A stretch of 64,000 bases of DNA from Clostridiales bacterium (GCA_022508375.1 JAFLVJ010000007.1:1-64000); one strand, 5' to 3'; counted from the first letter of the stretch, positions 1 through 10,075 are shown. Notes: generated from the sequence alone by a model not told the origin. A program made the numbers and translations.

Positions 1-183
1 AGTGTATGCCCATACTGCATTTTCAAATGCGATAGGTTGAACGCCCTTTACGATTTCCTCAACGTTTACGCCGTGAGAAAGGCAAAGTTCTCTTGCTTCT
101 TCAAGAGATTTAAGCTTGTATTGTTTAAGTTCGGAGTTGATCTTGTCTATTCTTCTTTCATAACCTTCAAATCTGATAGCCAT
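1..183 (-). CDS. GGGtGRT-type protein, partial (N-terminal ~61 codons; runs off window start)
   Basis: Reverse-strand translation MAIRFEGYERRIDKINSELKQYKLKSLEEARELCLSHGVNVEEIVKGVQPIAFENAVWAYT resembles the GGGtGRT protein family; directly follows an Fe-S scaffold-like gene. Confidence 0.7.
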   Translation of the reverse strand, partial: MAIRFEGYERRIDKINSELKQYKLKSLEEARELCLSHGVNVEEIVKGVQPIAFENAVWAYT

Positions 184-197
184 TGTCCAGTCCTCCC

Positions 198-890
198 TTA
201 TTCATTACGCGGAATTATGTATTTAGCGGCGTTTTCAAAACGACCGTAGTGTTTCTTAGCCTTTTCGAGAGCTTCATTTGCAGCAACGCCTTCGGTTACG
301 AGCTTCATCATTACACCAAGATTGACGTATTCATAACCGATGATTTCGCCATTTTTGTCAAGGGCAAGGCGTGTTACGTAGCCTTCTGCCATTTCAAGGT
401 AACGAGGTCCCTTTTTCATTGTTGAGTACATGGTACCAACCTGAGAACGAAGGCCCTTACCAAGGTCTTCAAGTCCTGCGCCGATGGGAAGTCCGTCATC
501 GGAGAAAGCCGATTGAGTACGTCCGTACACTATTTGCAGGAAAAGTTCGCGCATGGCAACGTTGATTGCATCGCAAACGAGGTCGGTATTCAAAGCTTCG
601 AGCAATGTCTTGCCGGGCAAGATTTCCGCAGCCATTGCCGCCGAGTGAGTCATACCGGAGCAACCGATAGTCTCCACCAATGCCTCTTGAATAACGCCGT
701 CCTTGACGTTTAACGTAAGCTTACAAGTGCCTTGTTGAGGCGCGCAGCAACCGCAACCGTGGGTAAGTCCGCTGATTTCGTTGATTTGCTTAACGGGTAC
801 CCATTTACCCTCCTCGGGAATGGGAGCGGGACCGTGATTGCAACCCTTAGCAACACATTGCATCACTTCTACTTCGTGTGAATATTGCAT
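198..890 (-). CDS. NifU-like iron-sulfur cluster scaffold protein associated with GGGtGRT protein
   Basis: ORF 198..968; GGAGG upstream of ATG at 890; Cys-rich GCGCCAPQQGTCKLTLNVKDG...IGCSGMTHSAAMAAEILPGKTLLEAL scaffold-like motif. Confidence 0.75.
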   Translation of the reverse strand: MQYSHEVEVMQCVAKGCNHGPAPIPEEGKWVPVKQINEISGLTHGCGCCAPQQGTCKLTLNVKDGVIQEALVETIGCSGMTHSAAMAAEILPGKTLLEALNTDLVCDAINVAMRELFLQIVYGRTQSAFSDDGLPIGAGLEDLGKGLRSQVGTMYSTMKKGPRYLEMAEGYVTRLALDKNGEIIGYEYVNLGVMMKLVTEGVAANEALEKAKKHYGRFENAAKYIIPRNE

Positions 891-1031
891 AGATTGAGTA
901 TCCTCCATAAAAAAATTTCCAATAAATTCAGTATAACACAAACCGCCGTTTGTTGCAATGTTTTGCAAAAATATTTGTTATAGGTATTGTTAATAATAAT
1001 ATAAAAAAATTTAATTTTATACAACAAAAAA

Positions 1032-1055
1032 AAGCGTAGCCACAGGGCTACGCTT
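1032..1055 (-). terminator. Rho-independent terminator of the 1074..2747 gene
   Basis: AGCGTAGCCCTGTGGCTACGCTTTTTTTT on minus strand. Confidence 0.85.
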
Positions 1056-1073
1056 GATTGATGTTATTTGTCG

Positions 1074-2747
1074 TTATTCTTTATCGGAGTTGCCTTCTTG
1101 TTCGCCGTTCGTTTCGCCGTCCGAACTTGCATTGTAACGTCCGTCTGCAGCTGTTTCTTGCTTGGGTTTGATGAAGATCAATACAATGATACCCACTGCG
1201 GAAAGACCTGCAATTACATACAGAACAATCTTCCATGCGTCAATAGCTGTCATCGACTTGGGTGCAACGGGCTTAGCGTTGACGAAAAGCAACATTGTGG
1301 GCTTTTCGGTAAGCTCACCTTCGGCGTCCTTATCCACGTGAATACCCACGTAACCGTACGCGTCCGTTACCGTGTACTCAATCTTGTAAACGTGAGCTTT
1401 ATCTGCCTTGACGTCGGTATCAAGCGGAGTAATAACGCCACTCTTGGAAATGTTTTCTTCGTAACCTTCGGCAACTTCACTCTTAGCGCTGTCGAAGATT
1501 TGCTTCCATGCGCCGTTAACCATCTTGTACACCACGTAGGTTACTCTCGTGCTGGATGCGTCTTCGATATCCAATGCGGTAGAAATACTGTATGTCGTGC
1601 CTACTGTAAGACCTTCGCTGACCTTGTTTTTCATCGAAGTAGAAAGTTTAACTTCCGGACAGGTTGTATCCTCGGCAATGCACCGAAGCGTATAGTCGAT
1701 TGCAAGAAGTTGTTGCTCGGACATTTCGCCCTTTTCTATTTCGTCCAGTACGTTATCGAAAGTTGTAACAAGGATATCGTCATCCCAATCAAAGGTGTGG
1801 TCTTTTTCCGATGTTTTGGAACCGTCGGCAACTGCAAAACGGAATGCCCACGGACCGGTTGTCGTAACGCTGAACGTGTCGGTTACAAGGCAACGATCCC
1901 ACTTGTCCATTTCTTCCTTGGAGTCGGAACCTGTATATAGGATGTACAGCTCGTCGTTGGCGTAAATGTCGGGAAGCGTTTCCTCTTCTACGTCGGGATC
2001 GTCGGGTGTTTCGTCGCTTTTGTTATCGTCGTCGGTTGCAATCTTTTCCCACTTAGCTGTAGCGGTTATCATAGCCTCGGGCATGTTAAACTTGAAGCCG
2101 GCTTCGAAAAGATAATCCAACTTCAACTCAGCAGGAAGCTTATCTTCGTATTTAGACGTCCAACTGAAATCCCAACCTGCGAACCTGTAGTTGGTTAAAG
2201 TGGGAGCTTTTTCCAATGTTACGATTTCCGTCTTTTGATAACGTACAAACTTGTAGTATTGAAGTCCGTCTTCGCCTTCCTCATTGTCGCCAACTTGCGA
2301 GTTACCGCTAACCTTAGCGTCCTTAGGCAAATTGAGCACGTAGAAAATATCCCAAGGCGTAACGCCTGCAGCGCTGTAACCGCCGTCCTCACTTGCGTCG
2401 GGGTCAATGTCAACGATATCTTCATCTTCCAAAACAAGACAGCGAATGCCGGGGAAGATTTCGTGAACGATGTTGTAATCCTTGAACCAAACTTTCTCTT
2501 TTTCTTCATCGCCATCGGTAATGGTAACCTTTCCGTCCAGCATAAAGGTTTTGCTCATTTCGATCATCTTGAGTTGATTGTCGTAAACGTAACTCTTAAA
2601 TGCGTCCGCGTCAAACGACACTTCGTGACTGGGCGTAACGTCTTCATCACCGTCGTTGACGTCGTCTTGCGCAAAGGCAATGGCTGTTACTGCAAACATA
2701 CTGAATGCAAGTATCAATGCAATAAATAAACTTAAAAATCTTTTCAC
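1074..2747 (-). CDS. Exported membrane-anchored surface protein (N-terminal signal, C-terminal TM helix)
   Basis: Signal MKRFLSLFIALILAFSMFAVTAIAFA; C-terminal TM IVLYVIAGLSAVGIIVLIF followed by charged tail. Confidence 0.6.
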   Translation of the reverse strand: MKRFLSLFIALILAFSMFAVTAIAFAQDDVNDGDEDVTPSHEVSFDADAFKSYVYDNQLKMIEMSKTFMLDGKVTITDGDEEKEKVWFKDYNIVHEIFPGIRCLVLEDEDIVDIDPDASEDGGYSAAGVTPWDIFYVLNLPKDAKVSGNSQVGDNEEGEDGLQYYKFVRYQKTEIVTLEKAPTLTNYRFAGWDFSWTSKYEDKLPAELKLDYLFEAGFKFNMPEAMITATAKWEKIATDDDNKSDETPDDPDVEEETLPDIYANDELYILYTGSDSKEEMDKWDRCLVTDTFSVTTTGPWAFRFAVADGSKTSEKDHTFDWDDDILVTTFDNVLDEIEKGEMSEQQLLAIDYTLRCIAEDTTCPEVKLSTSMKNKVSEGLTVGTTYSISTALDIEDASSTRVTYVVYKMVNGAWKQIFDSAKSEVAEGYEENISKSGVITPLDTDVKADKAHVYKIEYTVTDAYGYVGIHVDKDAEGELTEKPTMLLFVNAKPVAPKSMTAIDAWKIVLYVIAGLSAVGIIVLIFIKPKQETAADGRYNASSDGETNGEQEGNSDKE

Positions 2748-3043
2748 AATTAGTCCTCCGAAGGGTTTTTGAACCCTACTTTTCTACATGGCAAAAAACT
2801 GCGTCTTTCACCGCATATGAAAGTATTTTACATTTAATTTAAAATATTGTCAACAATTTAAGTAAACTTTACCGCGTTAAGCAATGTTTTTCACCTTGTA
2901 AAAGATCCGTTATGGCTCTATCATGGCAAAAGTAAACTCCGATAGGCACAAAAACGCTAAAATTGTCACATTTCCGTCCGTTCGCATACAGTAAAACATA
3001 GGGCGCTATTCCGCCCTCACCTAAGAAACTTCGGAGTTACTAC

Positions 3044-3556
3044 GTGAAAAATTTACTGACAATAGCCGTGACTGCGATAATCGTGTCATTGGACAGCTTT
3101 GTTGCTGGATTTTCGCTGTCACTAAACAAAAAAGCCAACCTACAGCTACCTGCTGCGGTGGCTCTTGTTACTCTTATTATGTGCATTGCAACCACACTCA
3201 TCGGCGAGTTGCTACAGGCGTATCTAGGGAAAGTTGTCGATTACTTTGGCGCGGCACTACTGGCATTGCTTGCATTAACAAGCCTTATACGCAATGACGA
3301 AGATCAAGCCAAACTCAGCACAGTAACACTATCCGAAAGTATGACTATAGGCGTTGCAGTGGGTATCGACGCAGCCGTTGCCAATTTGTCGCTGGCACTA
3401 CTGGGAGTGGGACTGCTTGCGCCCATCGTATTTGCCGTGACACACTTCTTCACCGTGCTACTGGGTCAATATCTGGCTCGCAAGGTAACGCTCAAACATA
3501 CCAACGTGTTTTCGGCTGTGATATTGCTAGTGCTTGCGGTGAGCAAAATGATGTGA
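3044..3556 (+). CDS. MntP/YtaF-like small membrane protein
   Basis: 170 aa, six-TM-like, 'VSLDSFVAGFSLSL' and 'GVAVGIDAAVANLSLALLG' typical of MntP/YtaF families. Confidence 0.65.
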   Translation: MKNLLTIAVTAIIVSLDSFVAGFSLSLNKKANLQLPAAVALVTLIMCIATTLIGELLQAYLGKVVDYFGAALLALLALTSLIRNDEDQAKLSTVTLSESMTIGVAVGIDAAVANLSLALLGVGLLAPIVFAVTHFFTVLLGQYLARKVTLKHTNVFSAVILLVLAVSKMM

Positions 3557-3588
3557 CTATCATCAACTCACTGTATCATCTATAAGTT

Positions 3589-4377
3589 TTAATCCAAATC
3601 GTCCGTCGATGTTGGGTTGGTATATAGGGGTACTCCGTCCTCGTCACTTTCGCTGTCACTGAAGTTTTCCACATATTTACTTACGTCAAAACGCAACCAC
3701 GGTTCGCTCGCGGGCGGATAAGCAACAAACACCATGCGTTCCTTGCTAACAGGGTGATTAAACTCCAGTTTGTACGCCCAAAGCGCTAAGTTAGCGCCTT
3801 TAACAAGCTTATCGCCACCGTAACGTACGTCGCCGAACACAGGACAACCTATTGCCGAAAACTGTACGCGTATCTGGTGACTGCGTCCCGTGCCCAGTTG
3901 CACCTTGACAAGGCTCATCACGTCTTGATGACTTTCCAACACTTCGTAGCTTAACTCGGCACGCTTGGCGTTGTGGTCGCCGAAGGTTGCAACGTAAACA
4001 TTGTTTGTTAATGCGTTCTTTTTGAGGTAGTTGACAAGCGTTCCTTTCTTTTCCTTCGGGCATCCCAATACCGTTGTAAGGTACTGTTTGGTCATGTCGC
4101 CATCCACTATCTGCTTGGACAGACGTTCCGCCGCTTTGCTGTTTTTGGCAAATACCATGACTCCGCCTGTTGGGCGGTCAAGTCTGTGAACAAGTCCAAG
4201 ATAAACGTTGCCCGGCTTGGCGTATTTGTCCTTGATATATTGTTTGAGTAACGTCAGTAGGTCAAGGTCGCCGCTTTGATCCGCCTGAGAGGGGATGTTT
4301 TGCGGTTTTACCACTACCAACACGCTGTTGTCCTCGTGCAGTATTGCTACATCGTCCATTGTAAACGTTCTACTCAT
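3589..4377 (-). CDS. RluA-family pseudouridine synthase
   Basis: VHRLDRPTGGVMVFAKNSKAA catalytic motif; GRSHQIRVQFSAIGCPVFGDVRYGG. Confidence 0.9.
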   Translation of the reverse strand: MSRTFTMDDVAILHEDNSVLVVVKPQNIPSQADQSGDLDLLTLLKQYIKDKYAKPGNVYLGLVHRLDRPTGGVMVFAKNSKAAERLSKQIVDGDMTKQYLTTVLGCPKEKKGTLVNYLKKNALTNNVYVATFGDHNAKRAELSYEVLESHQDVMSLVKVQLGTGRSHQIRVQFSAIGCPVFGDVRYGGDKLVKGANLALWAYKLEFNHPVSKERMVFVAYPPASEPWLRFDVSKYVENFSDSESDEDGVPLYTNPTSTDDLD

Positions 4378-5275
4378 TATTTGCTCCTTTAGCCACTCGG
4401 GGCTTATTCACTTGTACATCTTTTCCGACAAATAAACCACTGGCACCGCAGGGAAGCACTGTCCCCTCATCCGTTGGCAGACACACTTCGTAAGCAGTGA
4501 CGTTGCCCTCGCGCGGGATTGTCAGCTTTAACAAGTTACTTAGTACTGCCGGTTGCAACCCCGTTGTGTATGAATTGAGCAACACAAATAGCGGATTGTC
4601 GCATAATACCTCGCCACACAATTTGAGGAAGTCGTATATATCCCGTTCGATCTTCCATTCTTCTCCGTTTGCTCCGCGTCCGAAACTGGGCGGATCGAGG
4701 ATAATGGCGTCGTAACGGTTGCCGCGGCGGATTTCGCGCATGACGAACTTGCGACAGTCATCCACGATATAACGTACAGGTTTGGCACTTAAACCGCTTA
4801 ACTGTACATTTTCCTTAGCCATTTCAACCATATTTTTGGCAGCGTCAACGTGACATACGCTTGCGCCTGCGCTAAGGCACGCAACCGTTGCTCCGCCTGT
4901 GTATGCGAATAGGTTGAGTACGTTTATGGGTCTTGCGGCATGTTCAATGAGGTCTATCATTGTTGCCCAGTTGGCTGCCTGCTCAGGGAAAAGCCCCGTA
5001 TGCTTGAAGTTCATCGGGCGAACGTTGAACTTGAGATTACGCCAACCTACAACCCAACTGTCGGGAACCTTGCGGTTGTATTCCCAGTGTCCGCCTCCGC
5101 TACTGGAACGAATGTAGCGCGCGTCAGGCTTAACTACCGTGTGCAGTGGCTTTGCCGCATGCCAAATGACCTGCGGGTCGGGGCGGAGCAACAGTACGTC
5201 GCCCCACCGCTCCAACTTTTCGCCGTCGCCGGTGGCAATTATCTGATAATCCTTCCATTCATTATTTATTTTCAT
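4370..5275 (-). CDS. Class I SAM-dependent (rRNA-type) methyltransferase
   Basis: VLNLFAYTGGATVACLSAGA and ILDPPSFGRG motifs; internal ATG (MKINNEWKDYQ) is the more likely start than 5347. Confidence 0.85.
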   Translation of the reverse strand: MKINNEWKDYQIIATGDGEKLERWGDVLLLRPDPQVIWHAAKPLHTVVKPDARYIRSSSGGGHWEYNRKVPDSWVVGWRNLKFNVRPMNFKHTGLFPEQAANWATMIDLIEHAARPINVLNLFAYTGGATVACLSAGASVCHVDAAKNMVEMAKENVQLSGLSAKPVRYIVDDCRKFVMREIRRGNRYDAIILDPPSFGRGANGEEWKIERDIYDFLKLCGEVLCDNPLFVLLNSYTTGLQPAVLSNLLKLTIPREGNVTAYEVCLPTDEGTVLPCGASGLFVGKDVQVNKPRVAKGANNE

Positions 5276-5280
5276 AGTAA

Positions 5281-8200
5281 CTACTTTTTGTTGAGCGACA
5301 GTTTGAGGTACAGCTTTTCGCCGTTGATATCGCAGGACTTGATCCAACCGTCCTTTACCTGTATTGGCTTGGAAGCAGCGTCCGCTTTGTGTTTTTGCGT
5401 GGGAGTCATTACCATTGGTTGCACGCTATCGGCTAACGTTCCGTCGGAAATTTCCGCAGCGTTACCTGCCAAAACGTTGGCAAGTCCACGTTTTGCCGAG
5501 TAGCCGATAACAATGTGGTCGGTAACGACGAAGTCGCACTCCTTGCGCATCGTCTGAATGCGTGATACGATTTCGCGCACCTTTCCTTCCTGAACAAGCG
5601 TCTTATTAAGCTTGGTATATAGCGCAACGGTATCGTTGCGGTCGCTTACTACGGAGTAACCTTCCTTATCCTTTGTGGAGATAAGCAAATCATCTTCCAT
5701 TACTTCTACGTCGTCGCCGTCGATATTGAATACGTGCTTACCGCCGTTTTTGACGTTGGCAACCACTTGGCTTGCCTTGTCACCCAGTGTTGACAATGTG
5801 TCGCGAATTTTACCAATCAACTTACCGTACTTGGGACCGAGCGTCTTGAGTTGAGGTTTGATTTCGTAATCGGCAAATTTATCGGTAGATTTGACGGTAA
5901 CGAGTTTTTTGACGTTGAGTTCGCTTGTGATAATATCCTTCATTTCGTCGTCAAGTCGCATACTTGTGGAAACGTACATCTTGGCTAACGGTTGACGGTT
6001 CTTTACATTGGCAGCATTACGGGCGCTACGTCCGAGTACAACCAAGTCAAGTACCTTTTCCATGGTCTTGTTGAGCTTGGCGTTGATGTACTTACGGTCA
6101 GCAACAGGGAAGTCGCACAGATGTACCGACTTGGGCGCATTGTCAAAGCAATTAGCCGTGATACCTTGGTAGATGCTTTCGGAAATGAATGGAACAAACG
6201 GCGCGGACACCTTAACAAGCGTATCCAGTACGGTGTATAACGTCATGTACGCAGCCTGCTTGTCACTTGTCCATTCACTTCCCCAGTAGCGCTCGCGACA
6301 GCGCCTTACGTACCAGTTGGAAAGCATATCGGTAAAGTGTTCGATTGCGCGGGCTGATTCGGTAATTTCGTAGTTGGCAAGTCCCTTATCTACCGTAGCC
6401 ACCAACTGATTGACTTCGGACAAAATCCACTTGTCCATCAACGTAAGCTTGCAGTCGGCTAAGTTATACTTGCTCGGGTCGAAGTCGTCGATATCGGCAT
6501 ACAGCACGTAAAACGCGTAGGTGTTCCACAGTGTGCCGAGGAACTTGCGTTGCATTTCCGACACAGCTTCGTCGTAGTAACGGCTGGGCAGCCAAGGCGA
6601 AGACGACGTGTAGAAATACCAACGTACCGCGTCGGCGCCCTGCTTATTGAAACTATCCCACGGGTCAACGACGTTACCCTTGTGCTTGGACATCTTGACG
6701 CCGTGTTCGTCGCCAACAAGTCCCAACACTATACAGTTGCGGAAGGGCGCCTTGCCAAATAGCAGCGTGGATACGCCAATAAGCGTATAGAACCAACCGC
6801 GTGTCTGGTCCACCGCCTCACTGATGAAGTCGGCGGGGAAATTGCGAAGGAACAGGTCCTTGTTTTCAAACGGATAATGGAACTGCGCGTATGGCATGCT
6901 ACCGCTGTCAAACCAACAGTCGATAACTTCCGGCGTGCGAACGTACTCGCCACCGCAGCTACAACTCCACTTGCAGTCATCAATAAACGGGCGATGCAGT
7001 TCAATATCTTCGCTGCAACCGCATTTTTCTGCAAGCTCCTTGCGGCTTCCGATAACGTGAATCTTGCCGCATTTGTTGCAAATCCATATAGGTAACGGCG
7101 TTCCCCAATATCTATCGCGGGAGATTCCCCAATCGATGACGTTTTCGAGGAAGTTGCCCATACGTCCGCTACCGATTGTGGGCGGAATCCAGTTGATTGT
7201 GGAGTTAACCTTCAAGAGTTCGTCCTTGATTGCAGTCATCTTGATAAACCATGACTTACGCGCATAGTAAATGAGCGGCGTGTCGCAACGCCAACAGTGC
7301 GGATAGCTGTGCTCGAACATGAGTTCGCTGTGCAACAGTCCGCGGTTTTTCAAATCCGCCAGGATTGCCTTGTCCGCATGCTTGCAAAATACGCCCGTAA
7401 GGTCGCCGCAATTTTCGACAAACTTTCCGTCCTCTCCCACAAGTTGAACGAGCGGCAGGTTGTAACGTCTGCCGACGTTGGCGTCGTCCTCGCCAAATGC
7501 AGGAGCAATGTGTACGATACCCGTACCGTCGGTGAGCGTAACGTAACCGTCGTTTGTGACGTAGTAGCAATCCTGCCCCGTGACGTTAGCATAAGTAAAT
7601 AACGGCTTGTAATGTACGCGCTCGTACTCGCTACCCTTTTTGCAATCAACAACCGTGTAGGTGCCTTCTTCGAAGTGCTTAGATACAAGGTCCTTTGCCA
7701 GAATGTAACGCTTGCCGTCGCTTTCTACCGTTACGTAGTCGTATTCGGCGTTCATGCACAATGCGACGTTACTGGGTAACGTCCAAGGTGTTGTGGTCCA
7801 AGCAAGGAAATAGGTGTTTGGTTGATCTACTAACTCAAAGCGAGCGACAGCGCTCTTTTCCTTTACGTCCTTATAGCCCTGCGCCACTTCGTGAGAGGAC
7901 AGCGCCGTACCGCAACGGGGACAGTAGGGGACGATTTTGAACCCCTTGTACAACAATCCCTTGTCGTATATGGTCTTGAGCGCCCACCACTCGGATTCGA
8001 TGTAATCGTTGTCGTAGGTGACGTAAGGGTGCTCCATATCCGCCCAGTATGCTACGCGGTCACTGAGCTGCTCCCATTCGCCCTTATATTTCCATACCGA
8101 CTCCTTGCACTTTTCGACGAACGGCTCGATGCCGTATTCCTCTATCTGCTTTTTGCCGTCGATACCGAGGATTTTTTCCACTTCCAATTCGACGGGCAAG

Positions 8201-8466
8201 CCGTGAGTATCCCAACCCGCCTTGCGCAAGACGCTCTTACCCTTCATTACTTGGTAACGGGGAATGAGGTCCTTTATCGAACGGGTCAGGACGTGACCGA
8301 TGTGCGGTTTGCCGTTGGCTGTCGGCGGACCGTCGTAAAACGAAAAACTGCCGCTGCCTTTAACCGCTGTTTGCTCGAATATTTTGTTTTCCTTCCAAAA
8401 GGCGAGAACTTCCTTTTCTCTGTCAACGAAGTTCAATGAGCTATCTACCTTTTTGTATTTGGACAT
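5281..8466 (-). CDS. ileS: Isoleucyl-tRNA synthetase
   Basis: 1061 aa; GPPTANGKPHIGHVL (HIGH) and KMSKHKGN (KMSKS) motifs; editing domain GIVHIAPAFGEDD; preceded by T-box. Confidence 0.97.
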   Translation of the reverse strand: MSKYKKVDSSLNFVDREKEVLAFWKENKIFEQTAVKGSGSFSFYDGPPTANGKPHIGHVLTRSIKDLIPRYQVMKGKSVLRKAGWDTHGLPVELEVEKILGIDGKKQIEEYGIEPFVEKCKESVWKYKGEWEQLSDRVAYWADMEHPYVTYDNDYIESEWWALKTIYDKGLLYKGFKIVPYCPRCGTALSSHEVAQGYKDVKEKSAVARFELVDQPNTYFLAWTTTPWTLPSNVALCMNAEYDYVTVESDGKRYILAKDLVSKHFEEGTYTVVDCKKGSEYERVHYKPLFTYANVTGQDCYYVTNDGYVTLTDGTGIVHIAPAFGEDDANVGRRYNLPLVQLVGEDGKFVENCGDLTGVFCKHADKAILADLKNRGLLHSELMFEHSYPHCWRCDTPLIYYARKSWFIKMTAIKDELLKVNSTINWIPPTIGSGRMGNFLENVIDWGISRDRYWGTPLPIWICNKCGKIHVIGSRKELAEKCGCSEDIELHRPFIDDCKWSCSCGGEYVRTPEVIDCWFDSGSMPYAQFHYPFENKDLFLRNFPADFISEAVDQTRGWFYTLIGVSTLLFGKAPFRNCIVLGLVGDEHGVKMSKHKGNVVDPWDSFNKQGADAVRWYFYTSSSPWLPSRYYDEAVSEMQRKFLGTLWNTYAFYVLYADIDDFDPSKYNLADCKLTLMDKWILSEVNQLVATVDKGLANYEITESARAIEHFTDMLSNWYVRRCRERYWGSEWTSDKQAAYMTLYTVLDTLVKVSAPFVPFISESIYQGITANCFDNAPKSVHLCDFPVADRKYINAKLNKTMEKVLDLVVLGRSARNAANVKNRQPLAKMYVSTSMRLDDEMKDIITSELNVKKLVTVKSTDKFADYEIKPQLKTLGPKYGKLIGKIRDTLSTLGDKASQVVANVKNGGKHVFNIDGDDVEVMEDDLLISTKDKEGYSVVSDRNDTVALYTKLNKTLVQEGKVREIVSRIQTMRKECDFVVTDHIVIGYSAKRGLANVLAGNAAEISDGTLADSVQPMVMTPTQKHKADAASKPIQVKDGWIKSCDINGEKLYLKLSLNKK

Positions 8467-8501
8467 ATACTGCCTCCTATATATTCAGGTGTTTTAACAA
8501 A

Positions 8502-8760
8502 TAAAAAATGGCATGTTTGAAAAACACGCCATTTGTAGCCATAGTTACCATTTCAAACAAGTACGTTTGTACACATGCAGATATGTACAAGTTATACCGC
8601 GCGTCAAGATAACGGAACGCTTGCCGTATTTGCCTACTTGAGTTCACGTTCGGCAAATCTACTCGCTGGGTGATGGCTTTCGGACAAATCTGACGCACCT
8701 TTCACCACTTGGCGCGCTCTCTGTACAGATTCACTTCCGCAGTCTTGTCCCTGCTCAAAC
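8502..8760 (-). ncRNA. T-box riboswitch leader (ileS)
   Basis: Minus strand: AGAGAG stem-I motif, candidate specifier GCC-ATC-ACC (Ile), GAACGTGAACTCAAGTAGG, CCGTTATC, degenerate T-box GAAATGGTAACTATGG, then terminator AAATGGCGTGTTTTTCAAACATGCCATTTTTT, then ileS. Confidence 0.85.
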
Positions 8761-8820
8761 GTATTTACTATTTATATTGTCTTTATTTTATCAAATTAAC
8801 AATTAAAAAGCAAGCAATTT

Positions 8821-9024
8821 TTAATATTGCTTGCGTCCCAGTATATTATCGGTGCTTTCTTCATAAAAATCGGCTAACTTACAAAGCATTTCGAGCGAAA
8901 GCTCACGCTGGTCGTTTTCATAACGACAATAAGCCTGACGAGATATATTTAATACCTTTGCTACGTCGTCTTGAGTAAGGTTTTTGTAGTTTCTCAATTC
9001 CTTCAAATTCTTGCCTATCTTCAT
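8821..9024 (-). CDS. Small XRE-family HTH transcriptional regulator
   Basis: 67 aa MKIGKNLKELRNYKNLTQDDVAKVLNISRQAYCRYENDQRELSLEMLCKLADFY. Confidence 0.85.
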   Translation of the reverse strand: MKIGKNLKELRNYKNLTQDDVAKVLNISRQAYCRYENDQRELSLEMLCKLADFYEESTDNILGRKQY

Positions 9025-9025
9025 G

Positions 9026-9080
9026 TTGACATGTTACCAAATTGGTGCTATAATCAGCATTAAAGCACCAATTCGGTGCT
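9026..9080 (+). promoter_or_regulatory. Consensus sigma-70 promoter (TTGACA-N17-TATAAT) overlapped by two inverted-repeat operators
   Basis: TTGACA 9026-9031, TATAAT 9049-9054; ACC-aaatt-GGT(GCT) centred 9041; AGCACC-aattc-GGTGCT 9064-9080. Confidence 0.8.
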
Positions 9081-9146
9081 ACACATGGAATTATTACCTT
9101 TTTACCGATAATTAACACGTAACAATTAAATTAAAAGGAGCCACCT

Positions 9147-9980
9147 ATGAAATCACTAACGAAAAGACTATTGGCTGTACTTTTTGCGATACTTACTCTA
9201 TTGACAGCCGTATGCGTTACCGCCTGCTCACCGTATTCGGGACGCTATCAAGAGGTTAGCGCAGATGAATTGGACAATAAAACCGAGCAGTTACAAACTC
9301 GAATCAATCAAGCTGTAAACAGTATGCTGTGGCACGACATGATGCCCAATTACAAGACGGTATATACACTTTCGGAAAAGACAAATTATATCAATGATAA
9401 TTTCAGTACGGAAACAAAGGTTAAGGTGACGCAGTACGGCTACGAAGGATTGAAACAAACCAAAGTAGAATACCACAGTGTACAACTAATCAACGACACC
9501 GACTTTATGCTGTTAGGAGCCAAGCCAATACTCGAAGAGACCAATTGCACAGTTACGTTTTGGTACGGCGACGAATTGGAAAACATATATTACGAACTTG
9601 TAATGGACGGAAAAAAGGAACAAGACATACTGCCTTACGACTACGGCAAAGAGGAACTCAAAAAAGCTTCCAATTACGACGTATTATACCAACGTTACAT
9701 CAAGTACGACATTGATACAGCTTTCACATTTGACTACAAACTATTTTTGGACGGAGAAAACAAAGTTAAAATTGACAGCAAAGCAGATGACGGCATGGAA
9801 AAATGGACGATATTGGCGTACTTGATATTTGACGAATACGATACCGTGTATTTCAAGGAAGAACAAGAACATAACCAAACCATTAGGGGGAACATTAACC
9901 GGGACTACTTTAGCAAATCTAAGTTGGAAATTACTCCGTCAAACAAAAAAATTTCCTTACCCAAGTTCGCAAAATTGTAA
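9147..9980 (+). CDS. Putative lipoprotein, unknown function
   Basis: Signal with Cys (AVCVTACSPYSG); RBS aaaaggagc; divergent from XRE gene. Confidence 0.6.
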   Translation: MKSLTKRLLAVLFAILTLLTAVCVTACSPYSGRYQEVSADELDNKTEQLQTRINQAVNSMLWHDMMPNYKTVYTLSEKTNYINDNFSTETKVKVTQYGYEGLKQTKVEYHSVQLINDTDFMLLGAKPILEETNCTVTFWYGDELENIYYELVMDGKKEQDILPYDYGKEELKKASNYDVLYQRYIKYDIDTAFTFDYKLFLDGENKVKIDSKADDGMEKWTILAYLIFDEYDTVYFKEEQEHNQTIRGNINRDYFSKSKLEITPSNKKISLPKFAKL

Positions 9981-10016
9981 AATACCGTAAAACTGTTTAG
10001 TTACTTCAAATAAAAA

Positions 10017-10054
10017 AGGACACATTGGTTAAAACATTGTGTCCTTGTTTTTTT
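10017..10054 (+). terminator. Terminator, possibly bidirectional
   Basis: AGGACACA..TGTGTCCTtgttttttt. Confidence 0.8.
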
Positions 10055-10075
10055 GAGAGTTATTGCTACGCGACA

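Noticed and set aside
1068-1940. 290-aa plus-strand ORF
   Set aside because: Antisense to the well-supported exported protein 1074..2747; Cys/Val-rich translation without recognisable domain.
2880-3043. Possible manganese (yybP-ykoY) riboswitch upstream of the MntP/YtaF-like gene
   Set aside because: No recognisable conserved yybP-ykoY core in the intergenic region.
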